A stretch of DNA of 64,000 bases from Fimenecus sp051881435. GTDB taxonomy: Bacteria > Bacillota > Clostridia > Oscillospirales > Acutalibacteraceae. The stretch spans positions 1 through 64,000 of the forward strand of contig JBJEPW010000043.1 of assembly GCA_051881435.1 (NCBI GenBank), in the 5' to 3' direction. Within the stretch, counting starts at the first letter, position 1; every line of letters starts with the position of its first letter. The position numbers and the translations under genes are program-made. This document shows, in pieces, positions 34,060 to 41,790 of the stretch. The notes under the pieces are model-generated. The model did no database searches, was not told where the DNA came from, and saw only the letters and a program-made list of their open reading frames with translations.

Positions 34060-34824
34060 ATGAGTATTCTTGAGGTCAAAGGGCTTCAAAAAACCTATAC
34101 TTCACGCCTGGGCGGTAACAAGGTTGAAGCGCTCAAAAATGTAAATTTTACCGTGGAAAAAGGTGAATATGTTGCAATAATGGGAGAGTCCGGCTCCGGC
34201 AAAACAACTCTGCTCAACATTTTAGCCGCACTTGATAAACCCACAGGCGGCACGGTTATCCTTGACGGTAAAGATTTATCGAAAATAAAGGAGTCGGCAC
34301 AAGCCGCATTCCGCCGCGACAATTTAGGCTTTGTTTTTCAGGATTTTAACCTGCTTGATACTTTTTCCCTTGAAGATAATATATATCTTCCCCTTGTTCT
34401 TGCAGGAACATCTTATGACGAAATGCGTTCGCGCCTTGAACCCATTGCAAAAAGATTAGGAATAACGGACTTGTTGAAAAAATATCCTTATGAGGTTTCA
34501 GGCGGACAAAAACAGCGTGCCGCCGTTGCCCGTGCGCTTATTACGAGCCCCAAGCTTATTCTTGCAGACGAGCCGACGGGTGCTCTTGATTCAAAATCCA
34601 CGGACGAGCTTTTAACCCTTTTTGAAAAAATCAACGACAACGGACAAACAATCCTTATGGTTACTCACTCGGTTAAGGCGGCGAGCCATGCAAGCCGTGT
34701 TCTGTTTATCAAGGACGGAGAGGTTTTCCACCAGCTCTACCGAGGCAACAATACCGACAGCACCTTATACAGACAGATTTCAGACACTCTTACTCTCCTT
34801 GCGACAGGCGGTGAGTCCGTATGA
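34060..34824 (+). CDS. ABC transporter ATP-binding protein, BceA-like
   Basis: ATPase of a peptide-antibiotic sensing and resistance transporter (MacB/LolD clade). Walker A GESGSGKTT (42-50), Q loop FVFQDFNLL, signature EVSGGQKQR, Walker B LILADEPTGALD, H loop VTHS. Start 34060 follows GGAGG; 17 further in-frame codons upstream lack a site and lie close to the transcription start. Overlaps the permease gene by four bases. Confidence 0.92.
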   Translation: MSILEVKGLQKTYTSRLGGNKVEALKNVNFTVEKGEYVAIMGESGSGKTTLLNILAALDKPTGGTVILDGKDLSKIKESAQAAFRRDNLGFVFQDFNLLDTFSLEDNIYLPLVLAGTSYDEMRSRLEPIAKRLGITDLLKKYPYEVSGGQKQRAAVARALITSPKLILADEPTGALDSKSTDELLTLFEKINDNGQTILMVTHSVKAASHASRVLFIKDGEVFHQLYRGNNTDSTLYRQISDTLTLLATGGESV

Positions 34825-36860
34825 AATTCAGCTTTTATCCCAAGCTTGCATTAAGCAGTATCAGAAAAAATAAAAAGCTTTATCTGCCCTATATTCTAAC
34901 CTGTATCGGAATGGTGGCGATGTATTATATCATTGTTTATTTGCAGTATTCCGATATATTGTCATATATGCCGAAAACCTTCACGCTGAGAGAGATGTTC
35001 AATCTCGGCAGTTGGGTAATTGCAATTTTTGCCTTAATTTTTCTCTTTTATACCAACTCTTTCCTTATACGCAGGCGAAAAAAAGAATTCGGACTTTACA
35101 ACATTCTTGGAATGGGTAAAAAGAATATATGTTTTCTTGTTCTCTGCGAAACAGTTATAACGGGAATAATCGCTTTGGCGGGTGGACTGCTTGCAGGCGT
35201 TTTGTTTTCAAAGCTTGCCGAGCTGGTTCTTGTAAACATTATAAAAGGTAACATATCTTACAGTCTTTCCGTTTCACCATATGCCTTTTTATCAACTGCT
35301 GCGGTTTTCTGTGCCGTGTTCTTTTTGCTTTTTCTCAATACGGTATTTCAACTGCGCCATTCAAACGCTATTTCCCTGCTGCGCAGTGAAAATGTAGGTG
35401 AAAAGCCGCCGAAAGGTAATTGGATTTTAGCCCTTATCGGTTTTGTGCTGCTTTCTGCCGCATATTATCTTGCAATCACAATTAAAAACCCCGTTTCTGC
35501 GCTTACAATCTTCTTTGGGGCGGTTATAATGGTAATTGTCGGCACATATTTCCTGTTTATTTCAGGCTCCGTTACATTGTGCCGTGCTTTACAGAAAAAC
35601 AAAAGATACTATTACAAGCCTCAGCACTTTGTATCGGTGTCATCTATGGCATACCGTATGAAGCGTAACGGTGCAGGACTTGCCTCCATTTGCATACTGG
35701 CAACAATGGTGCTTGTTATGCTTTCCTCCTCGGCAAGTCTGTATTTCGGCGAAGAATCGTCATTAAGTGCAACCTACCCGAAAGAAATAAATGTTACCGC
35801 AAGTTTTTTAACCCCTGACGATATGTCTGACGAAAATATTGCTGCCCTGCGTGACAGCATAAAGGAAATCAATAAAAAATACAATGTTACTGAATCAAAT
35901 CTTATTGATTTTTCTTCCGTTAATGTGGCGGGAGTTATGGAAAACGGTAATTTTCAGCCCGATGTAAACGCATACAGCAACGCTTCTTTTGACGTTTACG
36001 AGAGAATATATAATTTAACTATTGTTTCTCTCAGCGATTATAACCGCATTACAGGAAAAAGGGAAATACTTAACGACAATGAAATTTTGGTGTATACAGA
36101 TAACAAAAATTTCCGGGAACAAAAGCTTAACCTTGACGGTGAAAACATACTGACGGTTAAAGAATATGTGGACTGTCCCTATTTCAAAACGCAGATAAAC
36201 GATATAGTTTCATCTATTGTTGTTTTTGCACCCGACCCGAGTGCTACGGTTGCAAAACTCAGAGTGCTTTCGGATTATAACGGACAATCATTGTTATCAT
36301 CGAATTGGCTTTATAATTTCGATACAAATACAGACGGTAAAAACCAAATCGAACTACGAAAAGAGCTTTACGAGGTATTAAAACAAAGGCTTGACAACAC
36401 ACCGGAACTCAAAATGATTTCCTGCGAGAGCCGAGAGGAAAACAGAGAGGATTTTTATAACACCTTCGGTGGGCTGTTCTTTCTCGGTATTATATTGAGC
36501 ATTGTGTTTATTTTTGCCGCTGTTCTCATAATATACTACAAACAAATCTCCGAGGGTTATGAGGACTGCGCCCGATTTGACATTATGCAAAAGGTGGGAA
36601 TAACTAAAGAAGGCATACGCAAAAGCATAAATTCACAGCTTTTAACCGTATTTTTTATGCCGCTTCTCTTCGCCGGTATGCACCTTGCTTTTGCTTTCCC
36701 CATCATCAGCAGGCTGTTAAAGCTTTTCCATCTTGACAACATTATGTTGTTTGCGGCGTCTTCAATCACAGCGTTTCTCGTATTTGCCCTGCTCTATGCG
36801 CTGGTTTATAAAATAACCTCCAACGCATATTACAAAATTGTAAGCCGGGCAAAAAAATAG
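34821..36860 (+). CDS. FtsX-family permease, BceB-like
   Basis: 679 aa with ten membrane segments in the BceB arrangement: about eight in the first 300 residues and the first of the last group near 555, separated by a large extracytoplasmic domain (about 315-545) that typically contacts the antibiotic or its lipid target. It forms a flux-sensing complex with the kinase at 32927. Overlaps bceA-like by ATGA. Which peptide it recognises cannot be read from the sequence. Confidence 0.9.
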   Translation: MKFSFYPKLALSSIRKNKKLYLPYILTCIGMVAMYYIIVYLQYSDILSYMPKTFTLREMFNLGSWVIAIFALIFLFYTNSFLIRRRKKEFGLYNILGMGKKNICFLVLCETVITGIIALAGGLLAGVLFSKLAELVLVNIIKGNISYSLSVSPYAFLSTAAVFCAVFFLLFLNTVFQLRHSNAISLLRSENVGEKPPKGNWILALIGFVLLSAAYYLAITIKNPVSALTIFFGAVIMVIVGTYFLFISGSVTLCRALQKNKRYYYKPQHFVSVSSMAYRMKRNGAGLASICILATMVLVMLSSSASLYFGEESSLSATYPKEINVTASFLTPDDMSDENIAALRDSIKEINKKYNVTESNLIDFSSVNVAGVMENGNFQPDVNAYSNASFDVYERIYNLTIVSLSDYNRITGKREILNDNEILVYTDNKNFREQKLNLDGENILTVKEYVDCPYFKTQINDIVSSIVVFAPDPSATVAKLRVLSDYNGQSLLSSNWLYNFDTNTDGKNQIELRKELYEVLKQRLDNTPELKMISCESREENREDFYNTFGGLFFLGIILSIVFIFAAVLIIYYKQISEGYEDCARFDIMQKVGITKEGIRKSINSQLLTVFFMPLLFAGMHLAFAFPIISRLLKLFHLDNIMLFAASSITAFLVFALLYALVYKITSNAYYKIVSRAKK

Positions 36861-36873
36861 ACAAGAACAAAAG

Positions 36874-36899
36874 CAACCGTCTTTGACGGTTGTTTTTTT
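36874..36899 (+). terminator. Terminator of the Bce-like module
   Basis: Stem CAACCGTC (36874-36881) / GACGGTTG (36885-36892) with T7. Confidence 0.9.
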
Positions 36900-36961
36900 A
36901 CCTTGTATACTGATATTGTTGCTACTCCACGCTCAGTGGACTCATTTCTAACCGCCGTAGG

Positions 36962-36990
36962 TTGTATTTTATCCCCGAAAATGATATATT
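36962..36990 (+). promoter_or_regulatory. Promoter of the XRE regulator gene
   Basis: TTGTAT (36962-36967), 17-base spacer, TATATT (36985-36990); AAAGGGGG precedes the start. Confidence 0.6.
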
Positions 36991-37013
36991 AAATAAAGAA
37001 AAGGGGGATTATT

Positions 37014-37841
37014 ATGAACAATGCAATGATTGGTCAATTTATTTCTGCGAAAAGAAAATCGTTGGGAATGACTCAACAAGAATTGGCGGAAAAACTGCAA
37101 ATAACAAATAAAGCGGTTTCAAAATGGGAAACAGGCGACGGTTTGCCCGACATTCAGTTGTTAAAGCCTTTATCGGAAGTATTGGGCGTTACCGTTGACG
37201 AGATTTTGAACGGTGAAGAAACAGAAACGGTAAAGCCCGAACCCACAGTAACGAATATAAATATGTTTGTACCTGCAAGTGTGGTAATCGTTTGCGTATT
37301 GGCATGTACATTTGCCGTTCGCTATGCCATGAATTGCTTAATTTCAATTTTTCAATACGCAATTATTGACGGTTTCAACGAACTGTCAGGGGGTACCATT
37401 CAACGCATGCTTATCTCCTTGGGATTTTTTGCTTATTGGATTATAATTTCTGCCATATTTATGTGCCGCACTCTCAAAATATTCGATTATGAAGTGAAAA
37501 TTGAGAAGCCGTTGACAATTATTGCTTTTGTATCGGGATTTGTAATGTTTGTTGCACAACAAATAGACCTTTCTCCTATTAACTACGGTATGTTTATGTT
37601 TTCTTTTGCATTGCTTTTAGGCACTTTCCACGGTTACAGATTGCCGCACAAGCTTTTCTTCGGATTTACCCTGCTTTTCACTTGCGTTAACGGTATTGCC
37701 GGAATAGTAGATTGCTTTGGTGATAAAACACATGACCAAATGTATATTTTTATTTATAGATTTGTTTCCGCTCTGATTTTCTATATTGCTTATGAATTGC
37801 TTGAAAGTTTCAGCAGTGAATATGAGGGATATGAAGAATAG
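37014..37841 (+). CDS. XRE-type transcription regulator fused to a membrane domain
   Basis: 275 aa. Residues 5-66 are a Cro/C1 helix-turn-helix with MTQQELAEKL and KAVSKWETGDGLPD. A short linker follows and then five or six membrane segments (from about residue 82). Such one-component membrane regulators are common in Clostridia; the signal and targets are unknown. It stands alone between the Bce-like module and pckG. The membrane part lacks any enzymatic motif I recognise. Confidence 0.8.
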   Translation: MNNAMIGQFISAKRKSLGMTQQELAEKLQITNKAVSKWETGDGLPDIQLLKPLSEVLGVTVDEILNGEETETVKPEPTVTNINMFVPASVVIVCVLACTFAVRYAMNCLISIFQYAIIDGFNELSGGTIQRMLISLGFFAYWIIISAIFMCRTLKIFDYEVKIEKPLTIIAFVSGFVMFVAQQIDLSPINYGMFMFSFALLLGTFHGYRLPHKLFFGFTLLFTCVNGIAGIVDCFGDKTHDQMYIFIYRFVSALIFYIAYELLESFSSEYEGYEE

Positions 37842-37854
37842 AGTTCATCTATAA

Positions 37855-37891
37855 CAGAAAAACAGCCTGACAGGTTTACCCCGTCAGGCTG
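37855..37891 (-). terminator. Terminator of pckG
   Basis: Minus strand stem CAGCCTGAC / GTCAGGCTG (37863-37871 with 37883-37891) followed by TTTTTCTG on the minus strand. Confidence 0.85.
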
Positions 37892-37912
37892 TAATTTATG
37901 CTTTAAACTTAA

Positions 37913-39700
37913 TTATTTAAGGTTTGCTTTGAGGGTTTCGAGTTCTGCTTTGAGTGTTTCGGGAAGCTTATCGCCGAACTTTGCATAGAACTCCTCGATT
38001 CCCTCTGCCTCTGCTGCCCAAAGGTCCTTATCAACATCAAGGATGCTTTCAAGGGATTCAAGGGTTACCTCGTCTTCGATACCTTCAAGGTTGATATCCT
38101 TCGCATAGGGAAGATAACCGATTGCTGTTTCCTGTGCGTCAACCTCGCCGTCGCAACGCTTGATAATCCATTCAAGAACACGAAGGTTATCGCCGAATCC
38201 GGGCCACATAAAGTTGCCCTCATCGTCTTTTCTGAACCAGTTAACATTGAAGATTTTGGGAGCCTTATCAGGATCAAGCGTCTTACCGATGTCAATCCAG
38301 TGCTGCCAATAGTCACCCATATTATATCCGCAGAAGGGAAGCATTGCCATAGGATCGCGGCGAACAACGCCTACTGCACCTGCGGCTGCGGCTGTTGTCT
38401 CGGAAGCCATGATTGAACCTACGAATACGCCGTGGTTCCAGTCTCTTGACTGATATACAAGGGGAGCAAGCTTAGCGCGGCGGCCACCGAATACGAATGC
38501 GCTGATGGGAACACCTGCGGGATTCTCAAACTCGGAGCTGATGCAGGGGCAGTTTACAGCGGGAGCTGTGAAACGGCTGTTGGGATGAGCAAGATTTTTG
38601 CCCTCTGCCTTCCACTCTACGCCGTTTGTCTTGATTCCTGTCCACTCCTCGGCATTAACGGGAGGATTCTTGTCGAGACCTTCCCACCAAACGGTGTTGT
38701 CGTCAAGATTTCTTGCAACGTTTGTAAAGATTGTGCCCTTCTTTGTAGAAGCAAGAGCGTTGGGGTTTGATTTAACGTTTGTTCCGGGAGCAACGCCGAA
38801 GAAGCCGTTTTCGGGGTTGATAGCGTAAAGTCTGCCGTCCTCACCCTTGCGGATCCAGGAGATATCGTCGCCTACGCACCAAACCTTATAACCCTTTGCT
38901 CTGTATCCCTCGGGGGGAATAAGCATAGCAAGGTTTGTCTTACCGCAAGCTGAGGGGAATGCGGCACAGATATATTTAACCTCGCCCTTGGGATTTTCGA
39001 TACCTAAGATGAGCATATGCTCTGCCTGCCAGCCCTCGTTCTTACCCTGATAGGAAGCAATACGAAGAGCAAAGCACTTTTTACCGAGAAGAACGTTTCC
39101 GCCGTAAGCTGAGTTAACTGAAATGATTGTGTTATCCTCGGGGAACTGGCAAATCCATCTCTTTTCGGGGTCAACATCGCATTTGCAGTGAAGTCCGCGA
39201 ACCCAGTCGTTGCTGTCGCCGAGAACATCCATAACCTTTTTGCCAACACGGGTCATAATAGCCATATTGAGAACAACATAGATTGAATCTGTAAGCTCAA
39301 TGCCGATTTTTGCCAAAGGTGAGCCGACAGGTCCCATTGAATAGGGAATTACATACATTGTTCTGCCCTTATATGAGTCACGGGCAATATCATAAAGCAT
39401 TTCATATGCCTTTTCGGGGTCCATCCAATGGTTTGTGGGGCCTGCATCCTCTTCCTTCTTTGAGCAGATAAGAGTTCTGTCCTCAACGCGGGCAACATCG
39501 TTGGGCTTTGTTCTGTGATAATAGCAGCCGGGGAGAAGCTCCTCATTGAGCTTTACCATTTCGCCTGTTTCGCAAGCCTCTTTACGGAGAGCTTCGAGCT
39601 GCTCCTCTGAGCCGTCAATCCAGACAACTTTGTCAGGCTTTACGAGTTCGATTTTCTCGTCGATCCAATCAAGGATACTCTTGTTCTGTGTGAGTGCCAT
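37913..39700 (-). CDS. pckG: Phosphoenolpyruvate carboxykinase (GTP)
   Basis: Interconverts oxaloacetate plus GTP with PEP, CO2 and GDP; in a fermenting anaerobe it often runs towards oxaloacetate. GTP-type family: P loop with the reactive Cys252 in PSACGKTN (249-256), VGDDISW metal/nucleotide site near 275, FGGRRAKLAP, and FNVNWFRK near 475. 595 aa, full length. Start 39700 follows AAGGAG. It is monocistronic with a good promoter and terminator. Many Firmicutes use the ATP-dependent enzyme instead, so the GTP type helps place the lineage. Confidence 0.95.
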   Translation of the reverse strand: MALTQNKSILDWIDEKIELVKPDKVVWIDGSEEQLEALRKEACETGEMVKLNEELLPGCYYHRTKPNDVARVEDRTLICSKKEEDAGPTNHWMDPEKAYEMLYDIARDSYKGRTMYVIPYSMGPVGSPLAKIGIELTDSIYVVLNMAIMTRVGKKVMDVLGDSNDWVRGLHCKCDVDPEKRWICQFPEDNTIISVNSAYGGNVLLGKKCFALRIASYQGKNEGWQAEHMLILGIENPKGEVKYICAAFPSACGKTNLAMLIPPEGYRAKGYKVWCVGDDISWIRKGEDGRLYAINPENGFFGVAPGTNVKSNPNALASTKKGTIFTNVARNLDDNTVWWEGLDKNPPVNAEEWTGIKTNGVEWKAEGKNLAHPNSRFTAPAVNCPCISSEFENPAGVPISAFVFGGRRAKLAPLVYQSRDWNHGVFVGSIMASETTAAAAGAVGVVRRDPMAMLPFCGYNMGDYWQHWIDIGKTLDPDKAPKIFNVNWFRKDDEGNFMWPGFGDNLRVLEWIIKRCDGEVDAQETAIGYLPYAKDINLEGIEDEVTLESLESILDVDKDLWAAEAEGIEEFYAKFGDKLPETLKAELETLKANLK

Positions 39701-39775
39701 AATTACTTACTCCTTTATATAATTTCGGAAAACCGAAAAAATTTACTTTCTCCGCATCTTAATGCGTTTTGAATA

Positions 39776-39804
39776 ATTATATATCAAATCCTGCAAATAT
39801 TCAA
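39776..39804 (-). promoter_or_regulatory. Promoter of pckG
   Basis: Minus strand TTGAAT (39799-39804), 17-base spacer, TATAAT (39776-39781). A small hairpin (TTCGG-TTTT-CCGAA, about 39724-39738) lies in the 5' leader before the ribosome binding site. Confidence 0.7.
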
Positions 39805-39809
39805 TAGTT

Positions 39810-39825
39810 AAATTGTTAACAATTT
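39810..39825. promoter_or_regulatory. Palindrome upstream of pckG
   Basis: Perfect 16-bp palindrome AAATTGTTAACAATTT immediately upstream of the -35 box of pckG. A regulator site is plausible from position; the factor is unknown. Confidence 0.4.
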
Positions 39826-39878
39826 GTCAATTTATTGTTGCTTTTTTACGCAAATATTAGATATATTAACAAACGCCG

Positions 39879-40898
39879 TTAAAAATCGGGGCTTTCGGCA
39901 ATATCCGCCGTGGCTTTTGCGTTTAAAGATAAATGAGCGAACCGCCGTTTTAAAAATTCATAATACCCCTGCGCTCCCACCATTGCGCCGTTATCTCCGC
40001 AAAGGGATAAATCTGGCAGGAAAAGGTGCCAGCCGTGTGCTTTTGCTTCATCTTCCATTCTTGCACGGAGCACGGAGTTTGCCGACACTCCCCCTGCAAG
40101 GACAAGTGTTTTTTCGCCGTACTGCTCCATTGCCTTTACGGTGTTTTCCGCAAGTGAATTTACAACGGCATTAATAAATGATGCGCCAACATCGGCAGTA
40201 TTAAGCTCCTCGCCCTTTTGCTCTGCGTTATGCACAAGGTTTATAACCGAGGTTTTAAGCCCGGAAAAACTGAAATCCAGCGGACTGCCCTCTACATGGG
40301 GACGGGGGAATTTATATTTTGTATTATCCCCGTTTTTTGATATTTTATCAAGATTCACTCCGCCGGGGTAAGGAAGTCCCAGCGTTCTTGCCGCCTTATC
40401 CATTGCCTCGCCTGCCGCATCGTCACGGGTTCTGCCCACCACCTCAAAATCCGTATAATCACGGACCTTGCACAAAAGAGTGTTGCCGCCCGACACAACA
40501 AGGCACATAAAGGGCGGTTTTAAATCCTTATGTGTTATATAATTTGCCGCTATGTGTGAGCGCAAGTGATGAACAGGCACAAGTGGCTTACCTGAGGCTA
40601 ATGACAACCCCTTTGCGTAATTCACCCCCACAAGCAGTGCGCCGATAAGGCCGGGGGCATATGTAACCGCAATTGCATCAACATCATTTATTGTGCAGTT
40701 TGCATCCTGTAAGGCTTTTTCCACAACGGCGGAAATATTTTCGGTATGAAGTCTTGATGCAATTTCAGGCACGACTCCCCCGAATATTTTGTGCTTTTCT
40801 ATCTGCGTTGAAACAACATTTGACAGGACGGTGCGTCCGTTTTCAACAACAGCCGCCGCCGTTTCATCACAAGAGCTTTCAATTGCAAGAATTTTCAT
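39879..40898 (-). CDS. tsaD: tRNA N6-adenosine threonylcarbamoyltransferase
   Basis: Catalytic subunit for t6A37 formation on ANN-decoding tRNAs, working with TsaB, TsaE and TsaC. It shows IESSCDETA (6-14), the iron-binding His111 and His115 in HHLRSH, VSGGNTLL and GGVSAN. 339 aa, standard length. It follows the LMW-PTP-RimI fusion gene (25-base gap) and polA on the same strand, probably one transcript. TsaD and RimI are neighbours in many genomes. Confidence 0.95.
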   Translation of the reverse strand: MKILAIESSCDETAAAVVENGRTVLSNVVSTQIEKHKIFGGVVPEIASRLHTENISAVVEKALQDANCTINDVDAIAVTYAPGLIGALLVGVNYAKGLSLASGKPLVPVHHLRSHIAANYITHKDLKPPFMCLVVSGGNTLLCKVRDYTDFEVVGRTRDDAAGEAMDKAARTLGLPYPGGVNLDKISKNGDNTKYKFPRPHVEGSPLDFSFSGLKTSVINLVHNAEQKGEELNTADVGASFINAVVNSLAENTVKAMEQYGEKTLVLAGGVSANSVLRARMEDEAKAHGWHLFLPDLSLCGDNGAMVGAQGYYEFLKRRFAHLSLNAKATADIAESPDF

Positions 40899-40923
40899 AT
40901 CATCTTTCCTTCAAATACAATTA

Positions 40924-41787
40924 TTATCTTTCTTTCAGATACAATGTATATAGCAATGCGTCCTCGGTGGGCTTTGAATAGAAATTCTTACGCTCCCCCG
41001 CCTTTTCAAAGCCGCATTTTTCATAAAGTCTTATTGCAGGCTCGTTGCTTTTTCTCACTTCAAGGGTTACAAAATCCGCATTTTCAAAGGCACTTTGCAA
41101 AATCAGATATTTTACAAGCCGTACCCCATAACCGTTGTTCCTATATTTTTCACCCACGGCAACATTGGTTATATACACCTCTCCGCATATATTGTTTGCG
41201 CCGATATACCCCATCAATTCACCGTTATTGCTCAATGTGTAAAAGCGTGCTGTGGGGTTTATAAGCTCCTCCGACAGGGATTTTTCGCTCCAAGGCTCCG
41301 AAAAGCACTCTTTTTCAAGCTCGCCAATTTTCTTGATATCCTCACTTGTCACAGGGCGGATTACGGGCAATTTTTGAATTGTTTCAAGGACTTTCGGCAA
41401 TGCGTCTTCAATCTGCTGACAGCACTTTTCATAAACCTCAATGCCTTGCATATAGGGGTCATTCACACCCAAAACCATAATATTTGACTCCGTGCAAAAC
41501 CGTGAAAGTACGGCGGCGTGAGAATCGCTCATACACACGAACAAATCCGTTGTCAAAAGCATTTCGGGGTTTATGGGTCGTGCCTTGTGATTTGAAATAT
41601 CAATGTTTCTCTCTTTCAGCGCAAGTACCGAATTTATGCTCACCTCGTCGCCGGGGAAAGCGGAAATTCCTGCGCTTGACGCCTCAATATGGGTGACACC
41701 CCTATCTGCAATATATTTTTTGAAAAGCCCCTCAGCCATAGGACTGCGGCAGGTGTTACCGCTGCAAACGAATATTACTTTTTTCAT
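40924..41787 (-). CDS. Fusion of low-molecular-weight protein phosphatase and RimI acetyltransferase
   Basis: One uninterrupted 287-aa frame. Residues 1-140 are a low-molecular-weight phosphatase: P loop CSGNTCRS with Cys8 and Arg14, and the general acid in NDPY (Asp110). Residues 142-287 are a GNAT domain like RimI, which acetylates ribosomal protein S18: IRPVTSEDI start, acetyl-CoA loop YRNNGYGVRLVKY, and the SNEPAIRLYEKCGF signature. The GNTCRS loop suits the protein-arginine phosphatase (YwlE) group, but Ser at position 9 replaces the Thr seen in YwlE, so tyrosine phosphatase remains possible. No internal start is needed. It lies 3 bases after polA and precedes tsaD. Confidence 0.87.
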   Translation of the reverse strand: MKKVIFVCSGNTCRSPMAEGLFKKYIADRGVTHIEASSAGISAFPGDEVSINSVLALKERNIDISNHKARPINPEMLLTTDLFVCMSDSHAAVLSRFCTESNIMVLGVNDPYMQGIEVYEKCCQQIEDALPKVLETIQKLPVIRPVTSEDIKKIGELEKECFSEPWSEKSLSEELINPTARFYTLSNNGELMGYIGANNICGEVYITNVAVGEKYRNNGYGVRLVKYLILQSAFENADFVTLEVRKSNEPAIRLYEKCGFEKAGERKNFYSKPTEDALLYTLYLKER

Positions 41788-41790
41788 AGT

